The notes under the pieces: generated by a model | What the model was told of the DNA's origin: nothing | Database searches by the model: none | Seen by the model: only the letters and a program-made list of their open reading frames with translations | Position numbers and translations under genes: made by a program | Shown: positions 42,525 to 51,808 of the stretch, in pieces | Numbering within the stretch: the stretch's first letter is position 1 | How the letters are laid out: each line of letters opens with the position of its first letter | DNA from: Cytobacillus firmus | Lineage (GTDB): Bacteria > Bacillota > Bacilli > Bacillales > Cytobacillaceae | Length of the DNA stretch: 64,000 bases | Assembly: GCF_023715565.1 (NCBI RefSeq) | Contig: NZ_JAMBOJ010000026.1 | Span: 1 to 64,000 of the forward strand | Direction: 5' to 3'

Positions 42525-43304
42525 ATGAGAAATGAGCATTTAATCATAAATCAAACCGGAGCAATTCTGAACTTGACTTTAAATAGGCCGGACCGTTTAA
42601 ATGCGTTCAGCCCTGAGATGATTTTGGGCTTAACGGAAGCGATTCGCGAGGCCGGCACCAATCCTGATATAAAAGTGATCGTCCTGTCCGGTACAGGACG
42701 CTCCTTCAGTGCCGGAGGAGATGTGAAATCCATGGGCCAGGCAAACGGAACTGGTGTTTACGAGCATATAGGCAGACTGAATCAATGCATTCTATCGATG
42801 AAAGAATCCGGTAAGCCAATCATAGCAGCTGTTCACGGATTTGCAGCGGGAGCTGGTTTTAATCTGGCACTTGCATGTGATCTGATTATTGCTGCAGACG
42901 ACAGTCAATTCGCACTAAGCTTCTCCAAAGTGGGGCTTGTTTCTGATGGTGGCGGCTCTTATTTTATATCTAGACTCCTGGGACCCCATCTGGCCAAGCA
43001 ATTCTTCTTCACAGCTGAACCCATAAAGGCTGAGCGGCTATATCAAATGGGCGTTATTAACTGTATCGTACCTGCGGAGAAATTGCAGGCCGAGACTCAG
43101 AAAATGGCCAGCCAATTGGCAGAAGGGCCAACGATGACTTATGGAATGATTAAAAAGCTTGTAGACCACTCCTTAACGTCCACTCTTGAAGAAATCCTTG
43201 AGCAGGAGCGAATTACACAAACGCTCATGGTTTCAACTGAGGACCATCACGAGGGCATTGCGGCTTTCAAGGAAAAAAGATTTCCTGTATTTAAAGGGAA
43301 ATAA
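42525..43304 (+). CDS. Enoyl-CoA hydratase/isomerase 2
   Basis: 259 aa crotonase. FSAGGDVKSMG and HGFAAGAGFNLALACD form the oxyanion hole. In the catalytic region the sequence is FSKVGLVSDGGGSYFI, in which the Glu of true hydratases is replaced (Asp at the second position is kept). That pattern is common in isomerases of the PaaG type. The reaction may therefore be double-bond isomerisation. Confidence 0.88.
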   Translation: MRNEHLIINQTGAILNLTLNRPDRLNAFSPEMILGLTEAIREAGTNPDIKVIVLSGTGRSFSAGGDVKSMGQANGTGVYEHIGRLNQCILSMKESGKPIIAAVHGFAAGAGFNLALACDLIIAADDSQFALSFSKVGLVSDGGGSYFISRLLGPHLAKQFFFTAEPIKAERLYQMGVINCIVPAEKLQAETQKMASQLAEGPTMTYGMIKKLVDHSLTSTLEEILEQERITQTLMVSTEDHHEGIAAFKEKRFPVFKGK

Positions 43305-43501
43305 GGAGACCATCCATTGACAGGACATAAGAGAAGGCCTGCCTGAATCGGCTGACTAACCTGTGAAAAAGCTGGCTGTTTTGAGGATAAAAGCATTTTC
43401 ATAAATTTCACATAGATATGCCTTTCAAATTCAATGTTCTTACTCATCAATGTTCAGGGTTCAGCCTTGCTCATTATACTTCACCGAAAGGGGGATGTTT
43501 T

Positions 43502-44446
43502 ATGGAGAAGATTGTCCCGCTTACGCTGGATTCCCCATTCTCTGAAGGTATTGTCATGGTTTATGCAGTTCTGGGTGATTCAGCGACCCTTATAGACACA
43601 GGAAATCCGGGAGAGAGGTCTTTTTTTCAATTAAGAAGCCAGTTAAAAAAACAGGGGCTAAGGTTTAAGGATTTTGACCGTATCGTGTTAACTCATATGC
43701 ATACTGATCATTCAGGAGGTGTAAGCCTGATTCAGCAGGAATCCGGGCTGCCGGTCTATGTCCATGAGGAAGCAAAGCATGTAATTACAAAAGGGGAAGT
43801 AGAGTTTCAGAGAATAAATCTATTTTTCAGCGAGTTTATTGAGCAATGCGGTGCAGATCACATGCTGCATCAGCATAATCGAAAATATAAGGAAGAGACT
43901 TGGACAGATGTTCATTATTTACATGATGGAGACGAGGTTCATATAGGGGGAAAGCCATTCCATGTCATGCATGTTCCCGGTCACAGCCAGACAGATATTC
44001 TTCTTTGGAGCGCTGTAAGCAGTTCAGCGTTTATGGGCGATCATTTAATTGAGGAAATATCTGTAAACGCCTTTGTGGAGCCCCCGCCCCCAGATGAACG
44101 GCAGAGGCCCCAACCGCTTATTCAGTATAGGGAGTCTTTAGAACGGGTTAAAAGGTTGCCGCTGCAAACTTGCTTCTCAGGTCATGGAAAGTCATTCAAT
44201 CATCATACTAAATTGATAGACCGAAGATTGGCTGAGCACGAGTCCCGCTGCAGCCAAATTCACCATTTATTAAAGGATGGCAAAAAAAATGTTTTTGAGC
44301 TTTGTCAGGGGCTTTATCCGCGCTTAAAAGGAAAAACGGTCTTTCTTGGGCTTTCGCAAATACAGGGGCACCTGGATTTAATGGAACAAAGACAGGAAGT
44401 GGAGAGGGAGGACACAGAGAAAGTATATTACTATCAGTTGAAATAG
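43502..44446 (+). CDS. Metallo-beta-lactamase-fold hydrolase
   Basis: 314 aa. The metal motif THMHTDHSGG (about residues 63-72) is HxHxDH, with a further His in HVPGHSQTD and Asp in FMGDHL. The C-terminal winged region (residues 250-310) is typical of the LACTB2/RbsI type. The ATG follows AAAGGGGGA; upstream sequence is non-coding. Likely a thioesterase or lactonase acting on a pathway intermediate. Confidence 0.85.
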   Translation: MEKIVPLTLDSPFSEGIVMVYAVLGDSATLIDTGNPGERSFFQLRSQLKKQGLRFKDFDRIVLTHMHTDHSGGVSLIQQESGLPVYVHEEAKHVITKGEVEFQRINLFFSEFIEQCGADHMLHQHNRKYKEETWTDVHYLHDGDEVHIGGKPFHVMHVPGHSQTDILLWSAVSSSAFMGDHLIEEISVNAFVEPPPPDERQRPQPLIQYRESLERVKRLPLQTCFSGHGKSFNHHTKLIDRRLAEHESRCSQIHHLLKDGKKNVFELCQGLYPRLKGKTVFLGLSQIQGHLDLMEQRQEVEREDTEKVYYYQLK

Positions 44447-44494
44447 CGTTTTGTCACTCTGCTTTCTTTCAATATTATAAAAGGAGTGGATACT

Positions 44495-46021
44495 ATGAAG
44501 CTGAAGGATTTACTTGATAGGAATGTCAGTGAATTCGGAGAGTACCCATTTATTTATTATGAAGAAAAGAAGTATACAAATGTGGAAACAATAAACTTTG
44601 CTGACCAAATCGCCAATGGCCTTCATAAACTTGGAGTCAAGCCTGGGGACCGTATAGCCGTATGTATGCCTAATTGTCCTGAAGTAATATTTTCCTATCA
44701 GGGAATCACCAGGTGCGGTGCTGTCATTGTCCCTATCATGTTTACCCTCCATCAAAAGGAAATTCATTTTATAATCAAAAACTGTAAAGCAAAAGTGATT
44801 ATTACCTCCTCATACACAGCGGAAAATGTAAAAAATGCCCTCGAGGGACTGGATAGCAAGCCTCTAATGCTCGTTGCAGACATTCCTTCGGGGAAGGGCA
44901 TGACAAATCTTTACGATATGATGTCAGCTGATCCTGGAAATTTAAAGAGTGTTCCAGATCCAAGGGAGGAAGATACCGCTGTGATCTTATACACTTCAGG
45001 AACAACAGGGAATCCCAAAGGTGTCCTCTTAACCCATAAAAATTTGTTTTCGAATGCAGTTAACTCCGCTGTCCATAACCAAACTGAACGTGGTGCAACA
45101 ATCGGTGTCTTGCCGCTTGCCCATGTATATGGACTTACGATTTCAAACGTCAGCTATATAACTGGAAGTTCTGTCGTCGTTTTCTCGAAATTTGATCCCG
45201 TCAAGGTGTTTAAAGCCATTGAAAAATATCAGGTTAAGGCATTTTCTGCCGTACCTGCAATGATTCATGCGATGCTCGCAAGTGAACATGCAGATCACTA
45301 TGATACTTCCTCTCTGGAATGGGTCGGGTCCGGTTCTGCACCCCTTCCTATTGCGCTTCTGAACGGATTCCAGAAAAAGTTCAATGCCAAAGTCTTTGAA
45401 GGATACGGCTTATCTGAAGCAGCTCCTGTGGTTACTGCCCATAATAAAAAAATCACGGTTAAACCGGGGTCAGTTGGAATACCGATTCCAGGAACGAAAA
45501 TAAAAATTGTAAACAGTAATGGGCAGGAAGTGCCAGCAGGAGAGGTTGGGGAACTGATTGTATGCGGTGATCATGTTACTCCTGGCTATTATCAGAATGA
45601 AGAGGAAACAAGCCGAGTATTAGTAGACGGCTGGCTGCATACAGGGGATATGGGAAGGTTAGACGAGGATGGCTATCTGTATATAGTGGACCGCAAAAAG
45701 GATTTAATTATCAGGGGTGGGTTCAATGTTTATCCGCGTGATATTGAAGAGCTGCTGAGTGGGCATGAACAGGTATTTGAAGCTGCTGTCATAGGGATCC
45801 CTGATGAAAGAATGGGGGAGGAGATCGTTGCATGTGTCGCTAAAAAGGCAGGTGCATCAGTGACTGAAGGTGACTTGATTCAATATTGCCAGGATTATCT
45901 TGCAAAGAACAAAACACCGAAAAGGATTATTTTTGTAGAGTCCCTGCCACGAAATGGTGTAGGAAAGATACTTAAGACCCGCTTAAGGCAATCAATTGCA
46001 GGAAGTATTACATCCGGATAA
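44495..46021 (+). CDS. Acyl-CoA ligase (AMP-forming) 2
   Basis: 508 aa. The P-loop is ILYTSGTTGNPKGVLLTH, then FEGYGLSEAAP, HTGDMGRLDEDGYLYIVDR and PRNGVGKILK. The ATG follows AAGGAG. It duplicates the function of the ligase at 33109 in the other regulon, so the two halves may handle different acids. The ADH start lies 41 bp beyond its stop. Confidence 0.93.
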   Translation: MKLKDLLDRNVSEFGEYPFIYYEEKKYTNVETINFADQIANGLHKLGVKPGDRIAVCMPNCPEVIFSYQGITRCGAVIVPIMFTLHQKEIHFIIKNCKAKVIITSSYTAENVKNALEGLDSKPLMLVADIPSGKGMTNLYDMMSADPGNLKSVPDPREEDTAVILYTSGTTGNPKGVLLTHKNLFSNAVNSAVHNQTERGATIGVLPLAHVYGLTISNVSYITGSSVVVFSKFDPVKVFKAIEKYQVKAFSAVPAMIHAMLASEHADHYDTSSLEWVGSGSAPLPIALLNGFQKKFNAKVFEGYGLSEAAPVVTAHNKKITVKPGSVGIPIPGTKIKIVNSNGQEVPAGEVGELIVCGDHVTPGYYQNEEETSRVLVDGWLHTGDMGRLDEDGYLYIVDRKKDLIIRGGFNVYPRDIEELLSGHEQVFEAAVIGIPDERMGEEIVACVAKKAGASVTEGDLIQYCQDYLAKNKTPKRIIFVESLPRNGVGKILKTRLRQSIAGSITSG

Positions 46022-46061
46022 GACATCCAGCAAAAATTATAATGGTTATGGATGTGATAGT

Positions 46062-47261
46062 ATGCAAGCATTATCTCAGTTTATACAGCGCACTGTTATT
46101 TACAGCGGTGCAAATTCCCGGGCCCTTATACCTGATTTATTTTGCGGTTTAGGTGCAAGAAGGGTTGTTCTATTTAGTGACAGGGGTCTTGAGAAAGCAG
46201 GTATAGTGGAAAAAGTATTGAAAATTTTTGAATCTGCTTCTGCACCAGAACTAGTAGGGATTTATCTAGATATTTCTCGGGATGCAGAGAGCAGCTCGGT
46301 AAACAGTGCTACCTCTTATGCAAGGAAAGTTGGCGCTGATGCGCTGCTGGCCGTCGGGGGCGGAAGCGTCCTGGATACGGTTAAAGGGGTAAAATACGCA
46401 ATGCATAAAGGTTTGTCAGATATAAAGACGGTGATTCCCAAGGGCATATTATTTGAACAATTTCCAGATGCAAACCATATACCGATTCCGCATATTGCCG
46501 TGCCTACAACTGCAGGTACTGGTTCGGAGGTTTCCCCCATTGCGGTAATTTTCAATGAAAATACCAAAATGAAAGGCAACATCATCAATCCATACATTAG
46601 TTCCGATATAGCCGTTCTGGATCCAGAGTTCACTGTCGGACTGCCGGCTGCCATTACAGCATATACAGGATTCGATGCATTGACACATGCCATTGAGGCT
46701 CTGGCTTCACCGAATGCGACTGCCTTGACAGATGCGCATGCACTTCAGGCCATAAAGCTGATTGAACAAAGCCTGCCTGTCGCGGTTAAAAACGGGGAAA
46801 ATATTCATGCGAGGATGGAAATGCTTTATGCCAGTTTAATGGGTATTACCGCATTTAGCTGTGCTTTAAATGCCATCCCAGTTCATAATTTTGCTCATGC
46901 TTATGGAGCTCTCTTTCGGATTCCCCATGGCCTGGCAAATGCAGTTTTCCTTCCTGTGGTCATGGAAATGCTGCCAGACCTGTATCTTCCTAAGATAATG
47001 GATCTAGCTTGCGCTCTGAATGTCAGGACAGGTGAAAGTGAGGATCGGGAAGAAATCTTGAAAAAAGCCATTAAGAAACTGCGCCTGCTTCAGCATAAGA
47101 CTGGTCTTCCGCGTGATTTTTCAGCTTACAGTCTTACGGAAGAGGGGCTAAAGCATGCAGAGAAAGCAGTAGAAAACGACCCTGCTGCTGCAGCTTTTCC
47201 AATACCGAAGGAGCTGATCAAGGCTGTTGGCCTTAAGGTTGCACCTATTCATATAAAATAG
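46062..47261 (+). CDS. Iron-containing alcohol dehydrogenase
   Basis: 399 aa, Fe-ADH (type III) family. The NAD region is AVGGGSVLDT and PTTAGTGSEVSPIAV. Metal ligands are visible in TGFDALTHAIEA, VHNFAHAYG and PHGLANAVF. I start it at ATGCAAGC, where a weak GGATGTGAT precedes; the open frame extends into the ligase gene. In this setting 4-hydroxybutyrate or omega-hydroxy acid oxidation is plausible, since family members include 4-hydroxybutyrate dehydrogenases. Confidence 0.88.
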   Translation: MQALSQFIQRTVIYSGANSRALIPDLFCGLGARRVVLFSDRGLEKAGIVEKVLKIFESASAPELVGIYLDISRDAESSSVNSATSYARKVGADALLAVGGGSVLDTVKGVKYAMHKGLSDIKTVIPKGILFEQFPDANHIPIPHIAVPTTAGTGSEVSPIAVIFNENTKMKGNIINPYISSDIAVLDPEFTVGLPAAITAYTGFDALTHAIEALASPNATALTDAHALQAIKLIEQSLPVAVKNGENIHARMEMLYASLMGITAFSCALNAIPVHNFAHAYGALFRIPHGLANAVFLPVVMEMLPDLYLPKIMDLACALNVRTGESEDREEILKKAIKKLRLLQHKTGLPRDFSAYSLTEEGLKHAEKAVENDPAAAAFPIPKELIKAVGLKVAPIHIK

Positions 47262-47362
47262 AGGTTGGCAAATTGATCGTTTGTGGCTGCCTCTGAATTT
47301 TGGTCTTTCTAAGCTAAAGGTGGAAATTTTAAGTTAAACGGTACTAAATATAGAGTAATAAC

Positions 47363-47391
47363 TTGATTTTTCTGAAATTTCAATCTAGAAT
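47363..47391 (+). promoter_or_regulatory. Sigma-A promoter of the acyl-CoA dehydrogenase 2 unit
   Basis: TTGATT and TAGAAT with an optimal 17-bp spacer. The start point, near 47398, lies within TetR operator copy 3. Confidence 0.65.
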
Positions 47392-47393
47392 AA

Positions 47394-47423
47394 GTATACA
47401 TACCAACCGGTAGGTATGTATAC
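47394..47423. promoter_or_regulatory. TetR operator copy 3 (extended 30-bp palindrome)
   Basis: The 18-bp core ATACCAACCGGTAGGTAT (47400-47417) is extended on both sides, GTATAC outward, to a 30-bp palindrome with one mismatched pair. It overlaps the predicted start point, an ideal repressor position. Confidence 0.8.
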
Positions 47424-47491
47424 GAAAATCCAATTTTAAAGATTAATAGAAAATAATTAAAAGTCTAAAAGATTAGATAGGAGTGAAAGGA

Positions 47492-48667
47492 ATGCAGTTA
47501 CGCCTTACTGAAGAACAAAAAATGGTTCAGAAAACAATCCGCAAGTTTGTTGAGAAGGAGTTAATTCCTCTTGAAAATGATGTCCTAAGAAATGAAAGAG
47601 AAGGAAAACCAAGCCTTCCGCCAGGTAAGTTGAAAGAACTGCAACTAAAGGCAAAGGAAGCAGGCTTCTGGGGGATTAATACACCAGAGCAATATGGCGG
47701 AGCGGATTTGGGACAGATGATGATGGCAATCGTCCTAATGGAAGTATCTAAGACATTTGTTCCTTTTCAATTTGGGGGATCTGCTGATAATATCCTATAC
47801 TATGCAAATGACGAGCAGAAACAAAAATATTTAATTCCAACTATTGAGGGTGAAAAAAAATCATGCTTTGCAATGACTGAACCTGGAGCCGGTTCAGATA
47901 CACGCAATATTAAAATGACTGCAGTAAAGGAAGGCAATGAGTGGGTTTTAAATGGCGAAAAGACTTTTATTACAGGCGGGAATGAAGCGGATTTTGTAAT
48001 GGCCATTGCGATTACTGATAAAGAAAAGCATCAGGCAACAGGCCGTGAAGGAGTTACCTGTTTTATAGTTGACCGGGACATGGGCTGGAAATCTGAGTAT
48101 ATACATACGATGGGTGAATGGGGTCCAGCAAGTCTCGTGTTTGATAATGTCAGAGTCCCGGAAGAAAATATTTTAGGTGAAGTAGATGGAGGTTATAATC
48201 TGGGGCTGGAATGGATCGGTTTTGCAAGATGGGTGGTTGGAGCTAGAGCGATTGGTGCCGCAGAAAGATTGCTTCAAATGGCCATAGAATATGCAAAAGA
48301 ACGCGTTACATTTGGAAAACCAATTGCCGAAAGACAAGCAATTCAATGGCAGATTGCTGATTCTGCAGTAGAGATTGAAGCAGCTAGATGGCTAGTACTA
48401 AATGCAGCTTATACACTTGATGCAGGCGAGGATAACCGCCACATGGCGTCAATGGCGAAACTTTATGGCGCGAATATGGGCAATCGTGTTGTAGACCGTG
48501 TAATGCAAATCCATGGGGGAATGGGCTATACAAGGGAATTGCCTATTGAAAGATGGTACCGTGAAGCCAGATTGTGGAGAATCTATGATGGAACAGATGA
48601 AATTCAGCGTATGATCATTGCAAGAAATCTGATAAAAGGCCACGTTAAGCTTGGCCAATTCGTATAG
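47492..48667 (+). CDS. Acyl-CoA dehydrogenase 2
   Basis: 391 aa. CFAMTEPGAGSDTRNIKM and GEKTFITGG mark the flavin site. At the catalytic position the sequence is RIYDGTDEIQRMIIAR, with Asp where most family members have Glu. The start is ATG after AGGAG. It is the first gene of the third TetR unit, before an SDR and a dehydratase pair. Confidence 0.92.
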   Translation: MQLRLTEEQKMVQKTIRKFVEKELIPLENDVLRNEREGKPSLPPGKLKELQLKAKEAGFWGINTPEQYGGADLGQMMMAIVLMEVSKTFVPFQFGGSADNILYYANDEQKQKYLIPTIEGEKKSCFAMTEPGAGSDTRNIKMTAVKEGNEWVLNGEKTFITGGNEADFVMAIAITDKEKHQATGREGVTCFIVDRDMGWKSEYIHTMGEWGPASLVFDNVRVPEENILGEVDGGYNLGLEWIGFARWVVGARAIGAAERLLQMAIEYAKERVTFGKPIAERQAIQWQIADSAVEIEAARWLVLNAAYTLDAGEDNRHMASMAKLYGANMGNRVVDRVMQIHGGMGYTRELPIERWYREARLWRIYDGTDEIQRMIIARNLIKGHVKLGQFV

Positions 48668-48703
48668 AAATAAATATTTTCAGAAAGGAAAGGGAGGATG
48701 AAA

Positions 48704-49468
48704 ATGGCAGGCAGGTTTGAAGGAAGAGTAGCTTTTATCACTGGGGGAAGCCGAGGAATTGGTAAAGGGATCGTTCAGCTCTTTGCAGAAGAAGGGGCTA
48801 CAGTCGCATTTATAGATTTGAACGAGGAAGCCCTAGGAGAAACAGCAAAAGAGCTGCAGGAAAAAGGATACGATTGTTATGCAAAGGTTGCAGATGTTAC
48901 TGACCCTAAGCAGGTTAACGATGCATTCAAGGAAGTTCATGAGACATTTGGTTCAATAGATATACTGGTCAATAATGCTGGTGTAATCCGAGATAATCTT
49001 CTATATAAAATGACGGATTCTGACTGGCAAACCGTCATGGATGTACATCTTAAAGGGTCATTCTATGCATCACAGGCTGCTCAGAAATACATGGTTGAAA
49101 AAAAGTTTGGGCGGATCATTAATATTTCTTCAACTTCCGCCCTTGGTAATCGGGGACAGGCAAATTATGCAGCTGCGAAGGCAGGGCTGCAGGGATTCAC
49201 TAAAACGCTCGCAATTGAACTCGGAAAATATGGGATTACGGCCAATTCGGTTGCTCCCGGTTTTATCGAATCAGAGATGACAAAAGAAACAGCCAAAAGG
49301 ATAGGTATTTCTTTTGATGATCTTATTAAAGCCAGTGTTGCAAATATTCCAGTCGGCAGAAGCGGAAAACCTGCGGATATTGCTAATGCGGTGGCATTTT
49401 TTGCTGATGAGAATTCATCCTTTGTTAACGGCCAGGTTATTTACGTTGCAGGCGGCCCTAAGAATTAA
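48704..49468 (+). CDS. FabG-like 3-oxoacyl reductase/3-hydroxyacyl dehydrogenase (SDR)
   Basis: 254 aa. ITGGSRGIGKGI, NNAGVIRDNLLYKM and NYAAAKAGLQGFTK closely follow the FabG pattern. GGGAGG lies 8 nt before the chosen ATG. Next to MaoC-type dehydratases it can serve as the D-3-hydroxyacyl-CoA dehydrogenase of the oxidation route. Confidence 0.9.
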   Translation: MAGRFEGRVAFITGGSRGIGKGIVQLFAEEGATVAFIDLNEEALGETAKELQEKGYDCYAKVADVTDPKQVNDAFKEVHETFGSIDILVNNAGVIRDNLLYKMTDSDWQTVMDVHLKGSFYASQAAQKYMVEKKFGRIINISSTSALGNRGQANYAAAKAGLQGFTKTLAIELGKYGITANSVAPGFIESEMTKETAKRIGISFDDLIKASVANIPVGRSGKPADIANAVAFFADENSSFVNGQVIYVAGGPKN

Positions 49469-49490
49469 ATAAAAGTGAGGTGAAGATTAA

Positions 49491-49940
49491 TTGTTCCAGC
49501 AGCATATAGGAAAGCGATCCAAAAAAGTGAAAAACATTGTTGAGCGTGGTGCTATCAAAAAATTTGCAGAAGCAATTGGTGATATGCATCCGATTTTTGT
49601 TGATGAAGAAACGGGCAGGAATTCAAGGTATAACCGGAATATTGCCCCTCCAACCTTTCCAAGGGTGTTTGATTACGGAACGATAGAGGGACTCAACCTT
49701 CCAAATAAAGGCCTTATACATGGGGAACAAACTTATCATTATGAAAGACCATTGCTGGTAGGGGAAGAAATCATCTGTTATTCAGAGGTAAAAAATTATT
49801 TTGAGAAAAAGGGAACTCATGGCGAGATGGGTTTTCTTGTACTTGAAAGCTTTGGGGAAGACGAGATGGGAAAAGTTGTTTTTACCTCAACACAAACCGT
49901 CATTATCACAGAAGCCGTAAGAAAGGTGCTGATCGGATGA
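49491..49940 (+). CDS. MaoC-type dehydratase, N-terminal-domain subunit (HadA/FAS1_DH-like)
   Basis: 149 aa hotdog protein of the MaoC_dehydrat_N class: FAEAIGDMHPIFVDEETG, then IAPPTFPRVFDYG and HGEQTYHYERPLLVGE. It lacks the hydratase D..H motif and acts as the structural partner of a catalytic subunit in HadAB/HadBC-type enzymes. TTG start, with GAGGTG upstream. It overlaps the next gene by ATGA. Confidence 0.88.
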   Translation: MFQQHIGKRSKKVKNIVERGAIKKFAEAIGDMHPIFVDEETGRNSRYNRNIAPPTFPRVFDYGTIEGLNLPNKGLIHGEQTYHYERPLLVGEEIICYSEVKNYFEKKGTHGEMGFLVLESFGEDEMGKVVFTSTQTVIITEAVRKVLIG

Positions 49941-50344
49941 TAGCTATTGAAAAGCTTCATATAGGGGACGAATTGGAGGATATTCAGCTTGAACCGGTCA
50001 ACCGGCTTAATTTGATTAAATATGCTGGAGCTTCAGGCGACTATAACCCGATCCATACGATCGACAGTGAAGCAGCAAAAGCTGGTCTGCCGGGAATTAT
50101 TGCACATGGAATGTGGACAATGGGAAATCTGGCAAAGCTATTTAGTTCTTATTATCAGGAGGGCTTTATTCAGGATTATACAATTCGATTTAAAGGAATG
50201 GTTTTCTTGAATGATGTGATTACGCTTAAAGCAGAGCTCACAGAAAAAAATGGCAGCATTTCTCGATTCGAGGTAAAGGCTGTAAACCAAAATGGCAACG
50301 AAGTAATAAAGGGAGATGTATTTTTTAATACTTATTACGATTAA
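49937..50344 (+). CDS. MaoC-type (R)-specific enoyl-CoA hydratase, catalytic subunit
   Basis: 135 aa. The hydratase-2 motif is GASGDYNPIHTIDSEAAKAG, with catalytic Asp and His, followed by GIIAHGMWTMG. It shares a 4-bp ATGA overlap with the partner subunit, so the two are made in equal amounts as a heterodimer. It hydrates 2-enoyl-CoA to the (R)-3-hydroxy form, then used by the FabG-like SDR. Confidence 0.9.
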   Translation: MIAIEKLHIGDELEDIQLEPVNRLNLIKYAGASGDYNPIHTIDSEAAKAGLPGIIAHGMWTMGNLAKLFSSYYQEGFIQDYTIRFKGMVFLNDVITLKAELTEKNGSISRFEVKAVNQNGNEVIKGDVFFNTYYD

Positions 50345-50544
50345 TGAATTTAATTCTGGATGCTCATACCCGGCAGTAATTTGCTGGGTATATATCCATT
50401 CTCAAAGAGGGATTATCAATCATTCAGCTTACATATATTGACTCCATAGGCTGTTAAAACCAGTTAACAAAAAAAAATTATGACCCTAAAATAAGACAAT
50501 GGGTCTAAAAATACTAAAAACTTCACATATTGCAAACTGGTAAA

Positions 50545-50562
50545 ATACCAACTAGTCAGTAT
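50545..50562. promoter_or_regulatory. TetR operator copy 4
   Basis: ATACCAACTAGTCAGTAT keeps the outer half-sites but has CTAG rather than CCGG at its centre. It lies 28 bp before the ATG at 50591 and overlaps the longer open frame that begins at 50561. A TATGAT (50560-50565) overlaps its end. Confidence 0.65.
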
Positions 50563-50590
50563 GATTAATTTTAGTAAAGAGGTGGGATTC

Positions 50591-51796
50591 ATGAATTTCA
50601 CTCATTCCGTAAAAGTGAGGCAATTGGAAGCAAGGCTGACAGAATTTATGGAAGAGTTTATCTATCCAAATGAGAACGTTTATAAGGAGCAGATTGGTAA
50701 AAGTGATCGTTTTTCAAAGGTTCCTCCAATCATGGAAGAGCTAAAAGAAAAGGCGAAAGAAAAAGGTCTTTGGAATTTGTTTTTGCCGGAAAGCGAATAT
50801 GGCGGAGGACTGACGAATCTTGAGTATGCTCCTCTTTGTGAAATTATGGGGAGATCCAGTATGGCACCTGAGGTCTTCAATTGTGCAGCTCCCGATACAG
50901 GCAATATGGAAGTTTTAGTCCGCTATGGGACTGAGAATCAAAAACAGCAATGGCTCCAGCCGCTTTTAAGAGGAGAAATCCGCTCATGTTTTTCGATGAC
51001 TGAGCCGGAAGTGGCCTCATCTGATGCAACGAACATCCAGTCAAGCATCGTCAGGGATGGAGAGGAGTATATCATAAACGGCACAAAATGGTGGTCGTCT
51101 GGTGCTGGTGATCCCCGTTGCAAAATAGCCATTGTCATGGGCAAGAATGATCCTTCTGCCCCTAAGCATGAACAGCAATCCATGATCTTGGTCCCGCTGG
51201 ATACTCCTGGTGTGACGATTAAAAGGGTTTTGCCTGTGTTCGGTTATGACCATGCCCCCCATGGACATGCGGAAATTGAATATAAGAATGTGCGTGTGCC
51301 TGCAGCAAATATGCTTTTAGGGGAAGGCAAGGGATTCGCAATAGCACAGGGGCGTTTGGGCCCAGGCAGGATTCATCATTGCATGAGAACCATCGGTGCT
51401 GCAGAACGGGCGTTAGAGGAATTGTGCAAGCGTGTTCAGGACAGGGTTGCCTTTGGAAAGAAGCTATCTGATCAAGGGGTTATCCAGGAATGGATTGCAG
51501 AAGCAAGAATTGACATTGAGCAGGCCAGGCTGCTTACACTCAAAGCGGCTTTCATGATGGATACAGTCGGCAACAAAGAGGCAAAGGCTGAAATAGCGAT
51601 GATAAAAGTGGTTGCACCAAATATTGCCTTAAAAATCATTGATCGGGCTATCCAAGCATTTGGAGCAGCAGGGGTCAGTGAGGACTATACATTGGCAGCT
51701 GCTTGGGCAAATATTCGGACGTTGAGATTGGCTGATGGGCCTGATGAGGTTCACAAGAGAGCCATTGCACGATACGAATTAAAAAAATATATGTAG
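50591..51796 (+). CDS. ACAD10/11-type acyl-CoA dehydrogenase (LvaC-like)
   Basis: 401 aa. It belongs to the ACAD10/11 branch: [10 protein letters not shown] near the start, [17 protein letters not shown] at the flavin site (EVASSD replaces GAGSD), [17 protein letters not shown] and the C-terminal [17 protein letters not shown]. In P. putida LvaC and mammalian ACAD10/11, such enzymes remove phosphate from 4-phosphoacyl-CoA rather than simply oxidising. The matching APH-like kinase gene is at 53871. The ATG after GAGGTGGG is downstream of the operator. Confidence 0.88.
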   Translation: MNFTHSVKVRQLEARLTEFMEEFIYPNENVYKEQIGKSDRFSKVPPIMEELKEKAKEKGLWNLFLPESEYGGGLTNLEYAPLCEIMGRSSMAPEVFNCAAPDTGNMEVLVRYGTENQKQQWLQPLLRGEIRSCFSMTEPEVASSDATNIQSSIVRDGEEYIINGTKWWSSGAGDPRCKIAIVMGKNDPSAPKHEQQSMILVPLDTPGVTIKRVLPVFGYDHAPHGHAEIEYKNVRVPAANMLLGEGKGFAIAQGRLGPGRIHHCMRTIGAAERALEELCKRVQDRVAFGKKLSDQGVIQEWIAEARIDIEQARLLTLKAAFMMDTVGNKEAKAEIAMIKVVAPNIALKIIDRAIQAFGAAGVSEDYTLAAAWANIRTLRLADGPDEVHKRAIARYELKKYM

Positions 51797-51808
51797 GGAG
51801 GCTTGATT

